Shown piece by piece: positions 10,203 to 20,304 of a stretch of 64,000 bases of DNA. The stretch is from an uncultured Phascolarctobacterium sp. GTDB lineage: Bacteria > Bacillota > Negativicutes > Acidaminococcales > Acidaminococcaceae. The stretch lies in the NCBI GenBank assembly GCA_949295115.1, contig CASFJU010000010.1, positions 1-64,000 on the forward strand, read 5' to 3'. The stretch's first letter is position 1, and each line of letters begins with the position of its first letter. The notes beneath the pieces are model-generated. The model saw nothing but the letters and a program-made list of their open reading frames with translations, made no database searches and had not been told where the DNA came from. Made by a program: the position numbers and the translations under genes.

Positions 10203-10913
10203 ATGATGGAGCACTTTGCCTTTAATGTCCATAACTGGGACATGATTCTGCGCCTGCTGGTTGCCACGGTTTTAGGCGGCGCTGTCGGTATTGAACGCGG
10301 CAGCGGCGACCGTCCGGCTGGCTTCAGGACGCATATACTGGTGTGCGTCGGTTCGGCGCTGATTATGCTGGTATCCATGTACGGCTTTGACGATACTTAC
10401 GTCAGTGATATCAGCAACGCCAACAACAGGGACTCGGCGCGTATTGCGGCGCAGGTTGTCAGCGGCATCGGCTTTTTGGGCGCGGGCACCATTATGCATG
10501 AGGGCGTAACGGTGCGTGGGCTGACGACGGCGGCGAGCCTGTGGATGGTATCTGCTATCGGCCTTGCGGCCGGTGCCGGTATGTATGTGCTTAGTTTCGT
10601 ATCGACGGCAATTATGCTGATAACGCTGGTGTCGTTCCGCAAATGGGAAAAACGCTTCGGCGTGGCTGCCAGCAACGGACGCCGTTATATCCGCATTGTG
10701 GCGAACAATGAACCGGGAATTATAACGAATATCACTTCGTATCTGGCGGAAAACGATATTAAGGTTAAAACCCTGAATGTGAAAAACAACGCGCAGAAAA
10801 ACGAGGTTGTGCTTGAGCTTTATTTAAAAATCGGCAAGAATACCGATAAAGACGGAGTTGCCCGCGGGCTGCAAAGCATCAGCGGCATTATTACGATTGA
10901 AAATATAGGTTAA
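10203..10913 (+). CDS. MgtC/SapB family membrane protein with C-terminal ACT-like domain
   Basis: The N-terminal 140 residues carry the MgtC signatures GGAVGIERG, RTHILVCVGSALIM and SARIAAQVVSGIGFLGAGTI and about four or five hydrophobic segments. Residues 155-235 (RYIRIVANNEPGIITNITSYL...) look like an ACT-type regulatory domain, as in many MgtC proteins. MgtC proteins are linked to magnesium limitation and ATPase control, but the role of this one is unknown. ATG 10203 is chosen because GGAGGT lies at 10190-10195. It is sandwiched between proS and polC. Confidence 0.88.
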   Translation: MMEHFAFNVHNWDMILRLLVATVLGGAVGIERGSGDRPAGFRTHILVCVGSALIMLVSMYGFDDTYVSDISNANNRDSARIAAQVVSGIGFLGAGTIMHEGVTVRGLTTAASLWMVSAIGLAAGAGMYVLSFVSTAIMLITLVSFRKWEKRFGVAASNGRRYIRIVANNEPGIITNITSYLAENDIKVKTLNVKNNAQKNEVVLELYLKIGKNTDKDGVARGLQSISGIITIENIG

Positions 10914-10931
10914 TTTTATGGAAGGTAAGGT

Positions 10932-13900
10932 ATGAAGGCTAAATATTGCATTATCCCAGATACAGCCAAGTTTTTTGAATTTTTAGCCGGATTGTCCTTG
11001 ACGGAGTCAGACCTTTTGCATACCCGCCTTATCCGCCCGCTGAAAATTCTGATGGATGTTGAAAGGGCGGAATGGGAAATTGAGTATAAGGCTGCTGCTC
11101 CGGTTGAAGAAAGGCTTACTTTGGCAGTGGCAGAAAAACTTGCCGCTGCTTTTTCTTTGCACGGCGGCGTTAAATTTACCTGCTGCAATGCGGAGGTAAA
11201 TGCCAAAGCGGCGATTAACGGAAAGGCGAAGACGGAAGAAGTGCCGCTGCCGCCCGAACCGCAGGAAGAAACTGAATTTGTTGTAACCGATTGCAGCGGC
11301 CAGCCAGTGCCGGAGGAAATACCTCTGCCGGAAGAACCGCCGCAGAACGATTTGGAAGGTTATACCTACGACGAGCAGGGCAGCTGCGGCAGTGAGGCTG
11401 ACGCCGAATTTGCCAAAGCATACGAGCTTTTGTACGGCAACGGCAAAAAGGACGATAATCTGCTGTGGGGCAAGCGCATTAAAGGCAAACCGCGCCCGCT
11501 GGATGACATTACCGAAGATGAAAACAACGTCGTTGTGGAAGGCCAGTTTGTAAAATGCTTTGATAAGGACGGCGTGCTGACTTCGTTTAATGAGCGTGAG
11601 CTGCGCACCGGCCGCGTTAAGCTGACCTTTAATTTAAGCGACGATACCAACGGCATTTACGTTAATATGTACTTTGACACGCTGGAAGAATGCCATAAGT
11701 TTAAGGGCAGCATCAAGCCGGGCGTTTACTTGCGCATTATGGGCGATGCAAGACGCGACCGTTATGCCTTTGAGGAGATGGCTATTGAACCGAAGGGCAT
11801 TATGCGTATTGAAAAAGAAGAACGCATGGATAATGCCGAGGTTAAAAGGGTAGAACTGCACTGCCATACCAAGATGAGTAAGCTGGACGCTCTGACGCCG
11901 ATGGAGGAACTTGTTAAGCGTGCAATCAAATGGGGGCATAAGGCGCTGGCAATTACCGACCACGGCGTAGTGCAGGCATTCCCGTTCTGTTATGATGCTG
12001 CCGAAGGCAGCGATTTGAAACTGATTTTCGGCATGGAAGGGTATCTCATCAGCGACAGCGGTGTTGAAGGCGCCGATATTGAACCTACGGACAGCCTGAA
12101 ACCCAAACGCGGCAAAAAAACGCCGCTTGACCATATTATCATACTGGCTAAAAACGAAACAGGCCTGCGTAATTTGTACAAACTGGTTACGCTAAGCCAT
12201 TTAAAATATTACAATAACCGCCCTGCACTGCCGCGTGCCATTATTCAGGAGCACCGCGACGGTTTGATTTTGGGTTCTGCCTGCGAAGCGGGTGAACTTT
12301 ACCGCGCCGTAAGGGCAGGCAAGAGCGACGAAGAACTGATGAAAATCGCTTCGTTCTATGATTATCTGGAAATTCAGCCGCTGGGCAACAATATGTACCT
12401 GGTGCGCGAAAATAAATGCACCATTGACGATTTGAAGACTTACAACCGCAAAATTTACGAGCTTGGCAAACAGATGGGCAAAATGACCGTTGCTACCTGC
12501 GATGTGCATTTCTTAAATCCGGAAGACAGTAAGTTCCGCACGATTTTGCAGGGCGTACAGCATTACCGCGACGCCGACGAACAGCCGCCGTTGTATTACC
12601 GGACGACGGAAGAAATGCTGGCGGAATTTGAATATCTCGGCAAAGATGTTGCTTACGAAATTTGCGTAACCAACCCGAACAAAGTTGCCGATATGGTAGA
12701 TAAAATTAAGCCGGTGCCTGACCGCGACCAGCTTTATTCACCTTCGATACCGGGCGCAGTGGAAGCGCTGCCGCAGATGGTTTACGACAAGGCGCACGAA
12801 TGGTACGGCGACGAGCTGCCGGAGATTGTAGAAGAACGAATCAAAACCGAACTTCATTCCATTATCAGCAACGGCTTTGCGATTTTGTACTATATCGCGC
12901 ACAAGCTGGTACGTAAATCATTGGACGACGGCTATCTGGTAGGCTCCAGGGGTTCGGTAGGTTCATCGCTGGTTGCGACGCTGATTGACATTACCGAAGT
13001 TAATCCGCTGGCGCCGCATTACCGTTGCCCAAAATGCCGTTACAGTGAATTTTTTACCAATAACGAATATGCTTCCGGCTTCGACCTGCCGGAGAAAAAC
13101 TGTCCGCATTGCGGAACGCCGATGTGGCGCGACGGGCACAACATTCCGTTTGCCGTGTTCCTTGGCTTCCACGGCGACAAGGTTCCTGATATCGACCTTA
13201 ACTTCTCCGGTGAATATCAGCCGGTGGCGCATAAATACACCGAAGAACTGTTTGGGCGCGATAATGTTTGCCGCGCCGGTACGATATCAACGGTGGCAAG
13301 CAAAACCGCTTATGGTTATGTGCGTAAATATTACGAGGAAAAGGGGCTGACCAAACACCCGGCGTTTATGGCGGGGCTTGTTGAAGGCATTGCCGGGCTG
13401 AAACGCACGACTGGCCAGCACCCGGGCGGCATTATGGTTGTGCCGCGCAACATGGATATTCATTACATTACGCCGATGAACCATCCTGCAGATGAAAAGG
13501 ACAGTCCGACGGTAACGACACACTTCGATTACCATTCCATTAACGACAGGCTGGTTAAGCTTGATATACTCGGACACGATGACCCGACGGTTATCAAGCT
13601 GCTGGAAGAATTTACGCATATCAAGCCGACCAAAATTCCTATCGGCGACGAAGCTACTATGTCTATCTTCCGCAACACGGAAGCACTGGGCGTAACGCCT
13701 GACCAGATTAACAGCAGCGTCGGCACATACGGTATACCTGAATTTGGTACGCGCTTTGTACGCCAGATGGTTGAGGACGTACAGCCGAAAAACTTCGGGC
13801 AGATAGTGCGCGTATCCGGTTATTCGCATGGTACGGACGTATGGCTGAACAACGCTCAGGATTTGATTAAGGAAGGCAAACCACCTGAAGACACCATCGC

Positions 13901-14618
13901 CACGCGCGACGACGTTATGAATAACCTTATCGCTATGGGCGTAGAGCCGAGCCTTGCATTTAAAACGATGGAATATGTGCGCAAGGGCAAGGCCGCCAAA
14001 AACGGATTAGAGCCGAAAATGCTGGAAGCTATGAAAGAAGCCGGCGTTCCGGAATGGTTTAAAAAATCGTGCGAAACGGTTAAATATCTGTTCCCGAAAG
14101 CGCATGCTATTGCTTATGTTCTAATGGCTTACCGCATTGCTTACTGCAAGGTGCATTACCCAAAAGAATTTTACGCCGCATATTTCAGCGTGCGCGCGCC
14201 TGAATTTGACGCAACCTATATCGCTAAGGGCAAGGAATACATGAAGCGTTTTATTAAAGACGTGTATGCGCAGGGCGGCAAGGCCAACAACAGGGATAAG
14301 GATACCGTAACGTATCTGGAACTTGCGGTTGAGATGATGGAACGCGGCTTTGAATTTGAGCCGATTGATTTGTATAAATCGCATGCTACGCGCTTTTTGC
14401 CTACAGAAAAAGGCGTGCGCATACCGCTTGGCGCGTTAAGCGGTATCGGTACGGCGGCAGCGTTAAGCATCGATGAAGCACGCAAAACGGGCGTACCGTT
14501 CATCTCGCAGGAAGATTTGCGCGTGCGCTCAAAAGTATCAAAATCTGTAATAGACAAGCTGGCAGAGTACGGCACCTTAAAAGACCTGCCGGAAAATGAC
14601 CAGATAGATTTGTTTTAA
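10932..14618 (+). CDS. polC: DNA polymerase III PolC-type alpha subunit lacking the exonuclease domain
   Basis: Main replicative polymerase of low-G+C Gram-positive type. Order seen: N-terminal region (1-200), OB-fold segment, PHP domain (VELHCHTKMSK near 306, ITDHGVVQ near 338), then polymerase core with SRGSVGSSLVATL (near 669), a zinc finger (CPKC...CPHC), PDIDLNFSGE (near 752) and KLDILGHDDP (near 876). The 3'-5' exonuclease that interrupts the PHP domain of B. subtilis PolC is absent: GMEGYLISD is followed after about 30 residues by HIIILAKNETGLRNLYKLV. This explains the 1228 residues against about 1437. Catalytic aspartates are intact. A separate proofreading subunit is implied but is not in this window. 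Confidence 0.95.
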   Translation: MKAKYCIIPDTAKFFEFLAGLSLTESDLLHTRLIRPLKILMDVERAEWEIEYKAAAPVEERLTLAVAEKLAAAFSLHGGVKFTCCNAEVNAKAAINGKAKTEEVPLPPEPQEETEFVVTDCSGQPVPEEIPLPEEPPQNDLEGYTYDEQGSCGSEADAEFAKAYELLYGNGKKDDNLLWGKRIKGKPRPLDDITEDENNVVVEGQFVKCFDKDGVLTSFNERELRTGRVKLTFNLSDDTNGIYVNMYFDTLEECHKFKGSIKPGVYLRIMGDARRDRYAFEEMAIEPKGIMRIEKEERMDNAEVKRVELHCHTKMSKLDALTPMEELVKRAIKWGHKALAITDHGVVQAFPFCYDAAEGSDLKLIFGMEGYLISDSGVEGADIEPTDSLKPKRGKKTPLDHIIILAKNETGLRNLYKLVTLSHLKYYNNRPALPRAIIQEHRDGLILGSACEAGELYRAVRAGKSDEELMKIASFYDYLEIQPLGNNMYLVRENKCTIDDLKTYNRKIYELGKQMGKMTVATCDVHFLNPEDSKFRTILQGVQHYRDADEQPPLYYRTTEEMLAEFEYLGKDVAYEICVTNPNKVADMVDKIKPVPDRDQLYSPSIPGAVEALPQMVYDKAHEWYGDELPEIVEERIKTELHSIISNGFAILYYIAHKLVRKSLDDGYLVGSRGSVGSSLVATLIDITEVNPLAPHYRCPKCRYSEFFTNNEYASGFDLPEKNCPHCGTPMWRDGHNIPFAVFLGFHGDKVPDIDLNFSGEYQPVAHKYTEELFGRDNVCRAGTISTVASKTAYGYVRKYYEEKGLTKHPAFMAGLVEGIAGLKRTTGQHPGGIMVVPRNMDIHYITPMNHPADEKDSPTVTTHFDYHSINDRLVKLDILGHDDPTVIKLLEEFTHIKPTKIPIGDEATMSIFRNTEALGVTPDQINSSVGTYGIPEFGTRFVRQMVEDVQPKNFGQIVRVSGYSHGTDVWLNNAQDLIKEGKPPEDTIATRDDVMNNLIAMGVEPSLAFKTMEYVRKGKAAKNGLEPKMLEAMKEAGVPEWFKKSCETVKYLFPKAHAIAYVLMAYRIAYCKVHYPKEFYAAYFSVRAPEFDATYIAKGKEYMKRFIKDVYAQGGKANNRDKDTVTYLELAVEMMERGFEFEPIDLYKSHATRFLPTEKGVRIPLGALSGIGTAAALSIDEARKTGVPFISQEDLRVRSKVSKSVIDKLAEYGTLKDLPENDQIDLF

Positions 14619-14630
14619 AGGAGGCCCATT

Positions 14631-15089
14631 ATGTTAGAAGTAGGAATGAAAGCGCCGGATTTTACACTGGAAGATAAAGACGGCAACGAGGTTTCGCTGC
14701 ACGATTTTGCCGGTAAAAAAGTAGTTGTATATTTTTACCCGAAGGATTCCACTCCGGGCTGTACCCGCCAGGCCTGTGCCTTCCGCAATAATTATGGCGA
14801 ATATAAACAGCTTGGTGTGGAGGTTATCGGTATCAGTAAGGACAGCGTAAAATCGCACAGCAATTTTGCCGCCAAGCAGGAGCTGCCGTTTATTTTGTTA
14901 AGCGACCCGGAACGTAAAGCAATTGAAGCCTTTGGCGTGTGGCAGGAAAAGAAAATGTACGGCAAGGTAAGCATGGGCGTTGTACGCAGCACCTTCATCA
15001 TCGACGAGAACGGCGTGATTGAAAAGGTTTACCCAAAAGCCAAACCGGATACCAACGCCGAAGAAATTCTGGCGTACTTAAAAGGTTGA
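14631..15089 (+). CDS. bcp: Thioredoxin-dependent thiol peroxidase (Bcp/PrxQ)
   Basis: A 152-residue peroxiredoxin that reduces hydrogen peroxide and organic peroxides in the cytoplasm. The peroxidatic cysteine lies in FYPKDSTPGCTRQACAF near residue 45 and the resolving cysteine five residues later in the same helix, the PrxQ/Bcp layout. AAGGAGG precedes the ATG. It follows polC by 12 bases and ends the run before a new promoter at 15114. Confidence 0.95.
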   Translation: MLEVGMKAPDFTLEDKDGNEVSLHDFAGKKVVVYFYPKDSTPGCTRQACAFRNNYGEYKQLGVEVIGISKDSVKSHSNFAAKQELPFILLSDPERKAIEAFGVWQEKKMYGKVSMGVVRSTFIIDENGVIEKVYPKAKPDTNAEEILAYLKG

Positions 15090-15113
15090 TTTGTTAATTT
15101 TAATACAAAAAAC

Positions 15114-15142
15114 TTGTCAGCAAACAAGTATAATGGTATAAT
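15114..15142 (+). promoter_or_regulatory. Promoter of the rimP-nusA-infB operon
   Basis: TTGTCA (15114-15119) and TATAAT (15137-15142) are spaced by exactly 17 bases. A second TATAAT at 15129 lacks a partner at the right distance. This is the strongest sigma-A type promoter read in the window. Confidence 0.85.
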
Positions 15143-15170
15143 ATATTAAGAAAAATTATGACTTCTTTTG

Positions 15171-15197
15171 AGAGAGTGGGTATTTTACCCGCTCTTT
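15171..15197 (+). promoter_or_regulatory. Leader hairpin of the rimP operon
   Basis: AGAGAGTGGG (15171-15180) pairs with CCCGCTCTTT through a short loop, with two G-T pairs, and is followed by a short pyrimidine tract. It lies about 25 bases after the expected transcription start. It could be an attenuator or an mRNA-stabilising 5' hairpin; the sequence does not decide. Confidence 0.5.
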
Positions 15198-15233
15198 CCT
15201 CTTATAGGGGCAGGAAAAAGCGGAGGTGAATAT

Positions 15234-15710
15234 ATGCAGAGTGCGGAAATTGAAAAACTGGTAAGCGCCCTGGCGGAGCAGATTTTGGAAGGAACGGAAA
15301 TTTCGCTGGTGGACGTTGAGTATGTACGCGAAAAGGACTGGTACCTTAGAATTTACATTGATAAGCCCGGCGGCATTGAAATTGACGACTGCCAGATGGT
15401 CAGCGAAAAGCTGACGGAGGTTCTGGACGAGCGCGACCCCATCAGGGATAAATATTATCTTGAGGTTTCTTCACCGGGTATCGACCGCCCGCTGAAAAAG
15501 GACAGGGATTTTGAAAGTGCTTACGGCAAAAAGGTAGATATTAAATTTTTTGCGCCGTGGGAGAAAAACAAGGAGATTGTTGCTGTGCTGGTATTGCACG
15601 ATGAGGCAACCATCAGCGCAAGACCCATTATTAAGGGGCGCGAAAGCAAGAACCCTGTTGTATTTGAGAGAAAACTGATTGCTGTGGTCAGACCGCATAT
15701 AGATTTTTAA
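15234..15710 (+). CDS. rimP: Ribosome maturation factor RimP
   Basis: RimP binds the immature 30S subunit and helps assemble the central pseudoknot. The 158-residue protein has the two-domain layout with conserved LVDVEYVREKDWYLRIYIDKPGGI and EVSSPGIDRPLK. ATG 15234 is chosen since GGAGG lies at 15222-15226; an upstream in-frame start would fall inside the leader hairpin. It is the first gene of the classic rimP-nusA-rnpM-L7Ae-infB order. Confidence 0.96.
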   Translation: MQSAEIEKLVSALAEQILEGTEISLVDVEYVREKDWYLRIYIDKPGGIEIDDCQMVSEKLTEVLDERDPIRDKYYLEVSSPGIDRPLKKDRDFESAYGKKVDIKFFAPWEKNKEIVAVLVLHDEATISARPIIKGRESKNPVVFERKLIAVVRPHIDF

Positions 15711-15732
15711 GATTTTAGGGGGAGTAAAAAAA

Positions 15733-16818
15733 GTGAACGCAGATTTTATTATGGCAGTACAGGAATTGGGCAAGGAAAAAGGCATTGAGCCTTCCGTGCT
15801 GTTTGAAGCTGTTGAGGAAGCGCTGGTAACTGCTTACAAAAAGAATTTTGGCAGCAGCCAGAATGTGCGCGTTGATTTAAACAGAACAACCGGCGAACTG
15901 CATGTATATGCGCAGAAGCATGTTGTGGAAAATGTTGAGGACGACGCTAACGAGCTTTCGCTGGAAGATGCGCGCAAGATTGACCCGCGTTATGAACTGG
16001 ATGACATTGTTGAGCAGGAAGTAACGCCGAAAAACTTTGGCCGCATTGCAGCACAGAACGCAAAACAGGTTGTTGTACAGCGCATCCGCGAGGCGGAACG
16101 CGGCATGGTGTTTGAAAAATACTACAACCGCGAAAATGATATTGTAACCGGTGTTATTCAGCGCATGGAAAACAGAAACGTATATATCGACCTTGGCAAA
16201 GCCGAAGCAGTTTTAACTGTCGGCGAGCAGATTCCGGGCGAAGTTTATGAATACCACGACAGAATGAAAACCTACATTCTGGAAGTGCGCAAAACCAGCA
16301 AAGGGCCGCAGATTATGGTTTCCAGGACTCATCCGGGGCTGCTGAAACGCCTGTTTGAGCTGGAAGTTCCGGAAATCCATGACGGTTTGGTGGAAATCAA
16401 ATCCGTTGCGCGTGAACCGGGTATGCGCTCTAAAATCGCAGTGTACACCAAAGATGAAAACATCGACCCGGTAGGCGCCTGCGTAGGCCAGAAGGGCATG
16501 CGCGTACAGGCAATCGTCAACGAACTGCGCGGCGAAAAAATCGACATTGTTAAATACAGTGAAGACCCGGCGCAGTATGTTGCAAACGCACTTTCTCCGT
16601 CAAAGGTTATCAGCACCGAAGTGCTGGAAAACGAAAAAATTTGCCGCGTGGTTGTACCTGATTACCAGCTTTCACTTGCTATCGGAAAGGAAGGGCAGAA
16701 CGCACGCCTTGCAGCCAAGCTGACCGGCTGGAAGATTGACATCAAGAGCGAAACCCAGAGCAGGGAAGAACCTTTTGAATCCATCGGGGGTGAATCCGGT
16801 GAAGCAGCAGAAGATTAA
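15733..16818 (+). CDS. nusA: Transcription termination/antitermination factor NusA
   Basis: NusA binds RNA polymerase near the exit channel and tunes pausing, termination and antitermination. At 361 residues it is the short Firmicute form: N-terminal domain (1-125), S1 domain (about 135-200), and two KH domains (about 205-345, with [19 protein letters not shown] and [20 protein letters not shown]). The C-terminal acidic repeats of proteobacterial NusA are absent. The start is GTG behind AGGGGGAG. The last 20 bases overlap rnpM. Confidence 0.96.
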   Translation: MNADFIMAVQELGKEKGIEPSVLFEAVEEALVTAYKKNFGSSQNVRVDLNRTTGELHVYAQKHVVENVEDDANELSLEDARKIDPRYELDDIVEQEVTPKNFGRIAAQNAKQVVVQRIREAERGMVFEKYYNRENDIVTGVIQRMENRNVYIDLGKAEAVLTVGEQIPGEVYEYHDRMKTYILEVRKTSKGPQIMVSRTHPGLLKRLFELEVPEIHDGLVEIKSVAREPGMRSKIAVYTKDENIDPVGACVGQKGMRVQAIVNELRGEKIDIVKYSEDPAQYVANALSPSKVISTEVLENEKICRVVVPDYQLSLAIGKEGQNARLAAKLTGWKIDIKSETQSREEPFESIGGESGEAAED

Positions 16819-17077
16819 AAAAATCCCGCAGCGCAAGTGCGTCGGCTGCGGCGAAATGAAGGATAAAAAAGCGCTGCTGCGCATTGTGCGTTCGCCGGAA
16901 GGCGAGATTGCGCTGGATTTGACCGGCAAAAAAGCAGGGCGCGGCGCGTATGTTTGCCGCAGTAAGGACTGCATTACCAAAGCGGTGAAGGAAAAACGCC
17001 TTGAGCGTGCTTTGGAAAAGCCGGTGAGCGAAGAAGTTTACGCCAAATTGCTGGAGGATTTGCCGGATGGACAGTAA
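16799..17077 (+). CDS. rnpM: RNase P modulator RnpM (YlxR family)
   Basis: A 92-residue RNA-binding protein of the YlxR/DUF448 family, reported to bind RNase P RNA and modulate its activity. The family signature [19 protein letters not shown] and the basic [13 protein letters not shown] segment are clear. GTG 16799 is chosen because GGGGG ends eight bases upstream and the product then begins at the conserved domain; longer in-frame starts lie deep within nusA. Overlaps both nusA and the L7Ae gene. Confidence 0.92.
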   Translation: MKQQKIKKIPQRKCVGCGEMKDKKALLRIVRSPEGEIALDLTGKKAGRGAYVCRSKDCITKAVKEKRLERALEKPVSEEVYAKLLEDLPDGQ

Positions 17078-17372
17078 ACAGGTAGCATTTGCACTGGGGC
17101 TGGCGCAGAAAGCCGGTAAAGTTGCCAGCGGTGATTTTGCGGTGCGCAGCGCATTAAACGGCGGCAAGGCCAAACTGATGCTGATTGCCTGCGACGCGGC
17201 GGAAGCATCGCGCAAGGAACTGGAATACCTTGCGGAAACGGCAGACGTAAAAACGGTAACAGGCCCCGCCCGTGCGGAAATCGGCTCGGCAATAGGCAAA
17301 TCGCCGCGGACGGCGGTTGTAATTACGGATAATAATTTTGCAGTTATGATATATAACAAGTGCCACGACTAA
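17067..17372 (+). CDS. L7Ae-family ribosomal/K-turn RNA-binding protein (YlxQ)
   Basis: A 101-residue member of the L7Ae/L30e/Gadd45 fold, which binds kink-turn RNA. LGLAQKAGKVASGDFAV and KLMLIACDAAE, followed by the VITDNNFA end, match the bacterial YlxQ group found between nusA and infB. Its role in the cell is not settled. It starts within the 3' end of rnpM and infB follows after 16 bases. Confidence 0.92.
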   Translation: MDSKQVAFALGLAQKAGKVASGDFAVRSALNGGKAKLMLIACDAAEASRKELEYLAETADVKTVTGPARAEIGSAIGKSPRTAVVITDNNFAVMIYNKCHD

Positions 17373-17388
17373 GTTTGGAGGTGGATGA

Positions 17389-19932
17389 ATGGGTAAGCAT
17401 AGAGTATATGAAATAGCTAAGGAACTTGGCAAAACCAATCAGGAAGTAATTGATGTTTTGGCCAAAAATAACATTCAGGTAAAAAGTTTGAGTACGGTTG
17501 ACGATTCTGCCAAAGATTTGGTAGTGCGCGCATTCACCAAAAAGCCGATTCAGCCGGAGAAGAAACCTGCGCCGCAGCCCAAGCCGCAGAACAATGCGCC
17601 TAAAGCTGCACCGGTTAACAACGATAACAAAGCCAATGCGCAGAAGCATGATAAACCGCAGGTGCAGAACCAGCCCAAAGCTGCTGTGCCGAATAAGCCG
17701 CAGCAGGATAACAGGCCGAAAAACCAGCCTAACAATAAACCTGCCAATGCGCATAACGAACAGCGCAACCAGAATCAGAACAGAAACAACAACCAGAATC
17801 AAAACCAAAAGAAAAATAACCAGCCCATGCAGCAGCATGGCAAGGGCAATCCGCAGGGGCAGCATAACAAAAACAACAAACCTAACCGCCCCCAGCGCCC
17901 GCAGGGAGGAATTTTTATCGGACCGCGTGACAAACAGCAGGCAGCCCAGCCGAACCGCGGCGCTAATGCGCAGCAGAACCAGAACCGTTTTGATAATCAG
18001 AACCGTGGCGGACAGCAGCAGGGCAAAGGCAATCAGCAGTTTAACAAAAAACGCAACGAAAAACCGCAGATTAAAGGCCAGTACGCCAGCCGTGACAGCC
18101 GCAACATGCACAGCCGCGACCATATGATGAAAAAACGCCCCGGCAGCAGCAAACCGCAGCAGCCTGCGCAGCCGGTTCAGGTTGTACGCCCCAGCCGTGT
18201 TGAAGTTGGCGAAAGCATTAATGTAAAAGAGTTTGCCAACCTTATCAAACGCGAGGTTAACGAAGTTATTAAAGCCATGTTTATGCTGGGCGTAATGGTA
18301 ACCATTAACCAGGATATTGATTTTGAAACCGCAGAGCTTGTCGGTACTGAATTCGACGTTGAAGTAGTGCCGCTGCCGCCGGAAGAAGACCCGACCGAAA
18401 TTCCGGAGGTTGAAGACGACCCGTCCAAGCGTTTGCCGCGCCCGCCGGTAATTACCGTTATGGGCCATGTTGACCACGGCAAAACCTCGCTGTTGGACGC
18501 TATCCGCAAATCCAACGTAACCAGCCGCGAAGCAGGCGGCATTACCCAGCACATCGGTGCATATATGGTTAACTACCAGGGCAAAAAGATTGTTTTCCTT
18601 GATACCCCGGGCCATGAAGCGTTTACCGCCATGCGTGCCCGCGGCGCACAGGTAACCGACGTTGCCATCCTTGTAGTTGCCGCAGACGACGGCGTTATGC
18701 CGCAGACTATTGAAGCAATTAACCATGCCAAAGCTGCCAAGGTGCCTATTATTGTTGCCATCAACAAAATGGACCGCCCGGGCGCAAACCCCGACCATGT
18801 AAAACAGCAGCTGGCTGAGCATGAACTGATTCCTGAAGACTGGGGCGGCGATACCATCATGGTTCCCGTTTCCGCACATCAGAAAACCGGCATCCCCGAA
18901 CTGTTGGAAATGATTTTGCTGGTTGCCGAAATGCAGGAACTGAAAGCTAACCCGAACCTGCCGGCGCACGGTACTATCATCGAGGCGCAGCTTGATAAAG
19001 GCCGCGGCCCTGTTGCCACCGTTCTGGTACAGCGCGGTACTTTAAGCATCGGCGATACCATTATTGCAGGCACGGCTTATGGCAAAGTGCGCGCCATGGT
19101 TAACGACCGCGGCGAAAAAGTTAAAAAAGCGCTGCCGTCTACACCTGTCGAAGTGCTTGGTCTGAATGAAGTGCCTATGGCAGGCGATATCCTTGACAGC
19201 ACGGACGAAAAAACTGCCCGCAGCGTTGCCGAAAAACGCCTTGCAAAACGCCGCAGCGAAGAAATGCAGCAGAACGCCAAAGTATCTCTGGACGATATAT
19301 TCCAGCGTATTCAGGAAGGCGAGCTGAAAGAACTGAACATTGTTGTTAAGGCTGACGTTCAGGGTACTATCGAAGCGCTGAAATCTTCGCTTTCCAATAT
19401 TAAAAACGACGAAGTTAAGGTTGTCGTTGTTCACTCCGGCGTAGGCTCCATTACCGAATCCGACGTAATGCTGGCATCCGCCGCCAACGCACTGATTATC
19501 GGCTTTAACGTCCGCCCGGACGCCAACGCGCGTAAGGCTGCCGAAACCGAAAAGGTTGACGTACGCACTTACAGGGTTATTTACGACGCTATCAACGACG
19601 TTGAAGCTGCTATCAAAGGCATGCTTGCGCCTAAATTTAAAGAAGTTATCACAGGGCGCGTGGAAGTACGCCAGCTGATTACAATTTCCAAACTGCTCAT
19701 CGCAGGCTGCTATGTGCTTGAAGGCAAAGTTACCAACTCCTCCAAGGTGCGCGTAGTACGCGACGGCATTGTAGTACACGAAGGCGAAATCGACTCCCTG
19801 CGCAGATTTAAAGACGATGTTAAAGAAGTTGTGGCAGGCTTTGAATGTGGCATAACACTTGATAAATTCCGCGACCTTAAAGAAGGGGACGTATTTGAAG
19901 TTTATTCCATGGAAGAAGTTGCCGCAGAATAA
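17389..19932 (+). CDS. infB: Translation initiation factor IF-2
   Basis: IF-2 is the GTPase that brings fMet-tRNA to the 30S subunit and joins the subunits. The 847-residue protein starts with an IF2_N domain (1-52, [21 protein letters not shown]). A disordered Pro/Gln/Asn/Lys stretch (about 50-260) follows, then a second IF2_N-like domain ([20 protein letters not shown]). The G domain begins with [15 protein letters not shown] near residue 358 and carries DTPGHEAF and NKMD. Domains II-IV complete the protein. The low-complexity linker creates long spurious frames on the other strand. Confidence 0.97.
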   Translation: MGKHRVYEIAKELGKTNQEVIDVLAKNNIQVKSLSTVDDSAKDLVVRAFTKKPIQPEKKPAPQPKPQNNAPKAAPVNNDNKANAQKHDKPQVQNQPKAAVPNKPQQDNRPKNQPNNKPANAHNEQRNQNQNRNNNQNQNQKKNNQPMQQHGKGNPQGQHNKNNKPNRPQRPQGGIFIGPRDKQQAAQPNRGANAQQNQNRFDNQNRGGQQQGKGNQQFNKKRNEKPQIKGQYASRDSRNMHSRDHMMKKRPGSSKPQQPAQPVQVVRPSRVEVGESINVKEFANLIKREVNEVIKAMFMLGVMVTINQDIDFETAELVGTEFDVEVVPLPPEEDPTEIPEVEDDPSKRLPRPPVITVMGHVDHGKTSLLDAIRKSNVTSREAGGITQHIGAYMVNYQGKKIVFLDTPGHEAFTAMRARGAQVTDVAILVVAADDGVMPQTIEAINHAKAAKVPIIVAINKMDRPGANPDHVKQQLAEHELIPEDWGGDTIMVPVSAHQKTGIPELLEMILLVAEMQELKANPNLPAHGTIIEAQLDKGRGPVATVLVQRGTLSIGDTIIAGTAYGKVRAMVNDRGEKVKKALPSTPVEVLGLNEVPMAGDILDSTDEKTARSVAEKRLAKRRSEEMQQNAKVSLDDIFQRIQEGELKELNIVVKADVQGTIEALKSSLSNIKNDEVKVVVVHSGVGSITESDVMLASAANALIIGFNVRPDANARKAAETEKVDVRTYRVIYDAINDVEAAIKGMLAPKFKEVITGRVEVRQLITISKLLIAGCYVLEGKVTNSSKVRVVRDGIVVHEGEIDSLRRFKDDVKEVVAGFECGITLDKFRDLKEGDVFEVYSMEEVAAE

Positions 19933-19944
19933 CAGGTACTTGTT

Positions 19945-20304
19945 ATGGCAAGATTAAGAGTAGAAAAATTACAGGAAGCAATCAAGCAGGAAATCAGCAA
20001 GATTTTGCTGCACGATATTAAAGACCCGCGCATTAAATTCGTTACCGTTACGGGCGTGGAACTGACTGACGACATCAGCCAGGCGAAGGTTTATGTAAGC
20101 CTGTATGGCAGCGAAACCCAGCAGGAGGAAGCGTGGCAGGGGCTTAACAAAGCCGTTGGCTATATGCGTACGGAAATCGCCAAACGCATCAGGCTGCGCT
20201 TTGCCCCGGTGCTGATTTTTACCAAGGACACCTCCATGGAATACAGCGCGCATATCGAAGAATTGCTCAGAAAAATCAAACAAGAGGAAACCCCGCATGA
20301 GTAA
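19945..20304 (+). CDS. rbfA: Ribosome-binding factor A
   Basis: A KH-type 30S assembly factor of 119 residues, active in late maturation of 16S rRNA. The conserved LQEAIKQEISKILLHDIKDPRI and VTVTGVELTDDISQAKVYVSL are present. It is placed right after infB, as in most bacteria, and its last eight bases overlap the nrnA start. Confidence 0.96.
   Translation: MARLRVEKLQEAIKQEISKILLHDIKDPRIKFVTVTGVELTDDISQAKVYVSLYGSETQQEEAWQGLNKAVGYMRTEIAKRIRLRFAPVLIFTKDTSMEYSAHIEELLRKIKQEETPHE

Noticed and set aside
15168..15234. A longer N-terminus for RimP starting at 15168
   Set aside because: It would be translated from the leader hairpin, and the extra residues do not match the family. The RBS at 15222 fits ATG 15234.
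17344..18969. A 541-codon open frame on the minus strand opposite infB
   Set aside because: It is the antisense of the Pro/Gln/Asn-rich linker and G domain of IF-2, where few stops occur by composition. Its translation is Phe/Asn/Val-rich without any motif.
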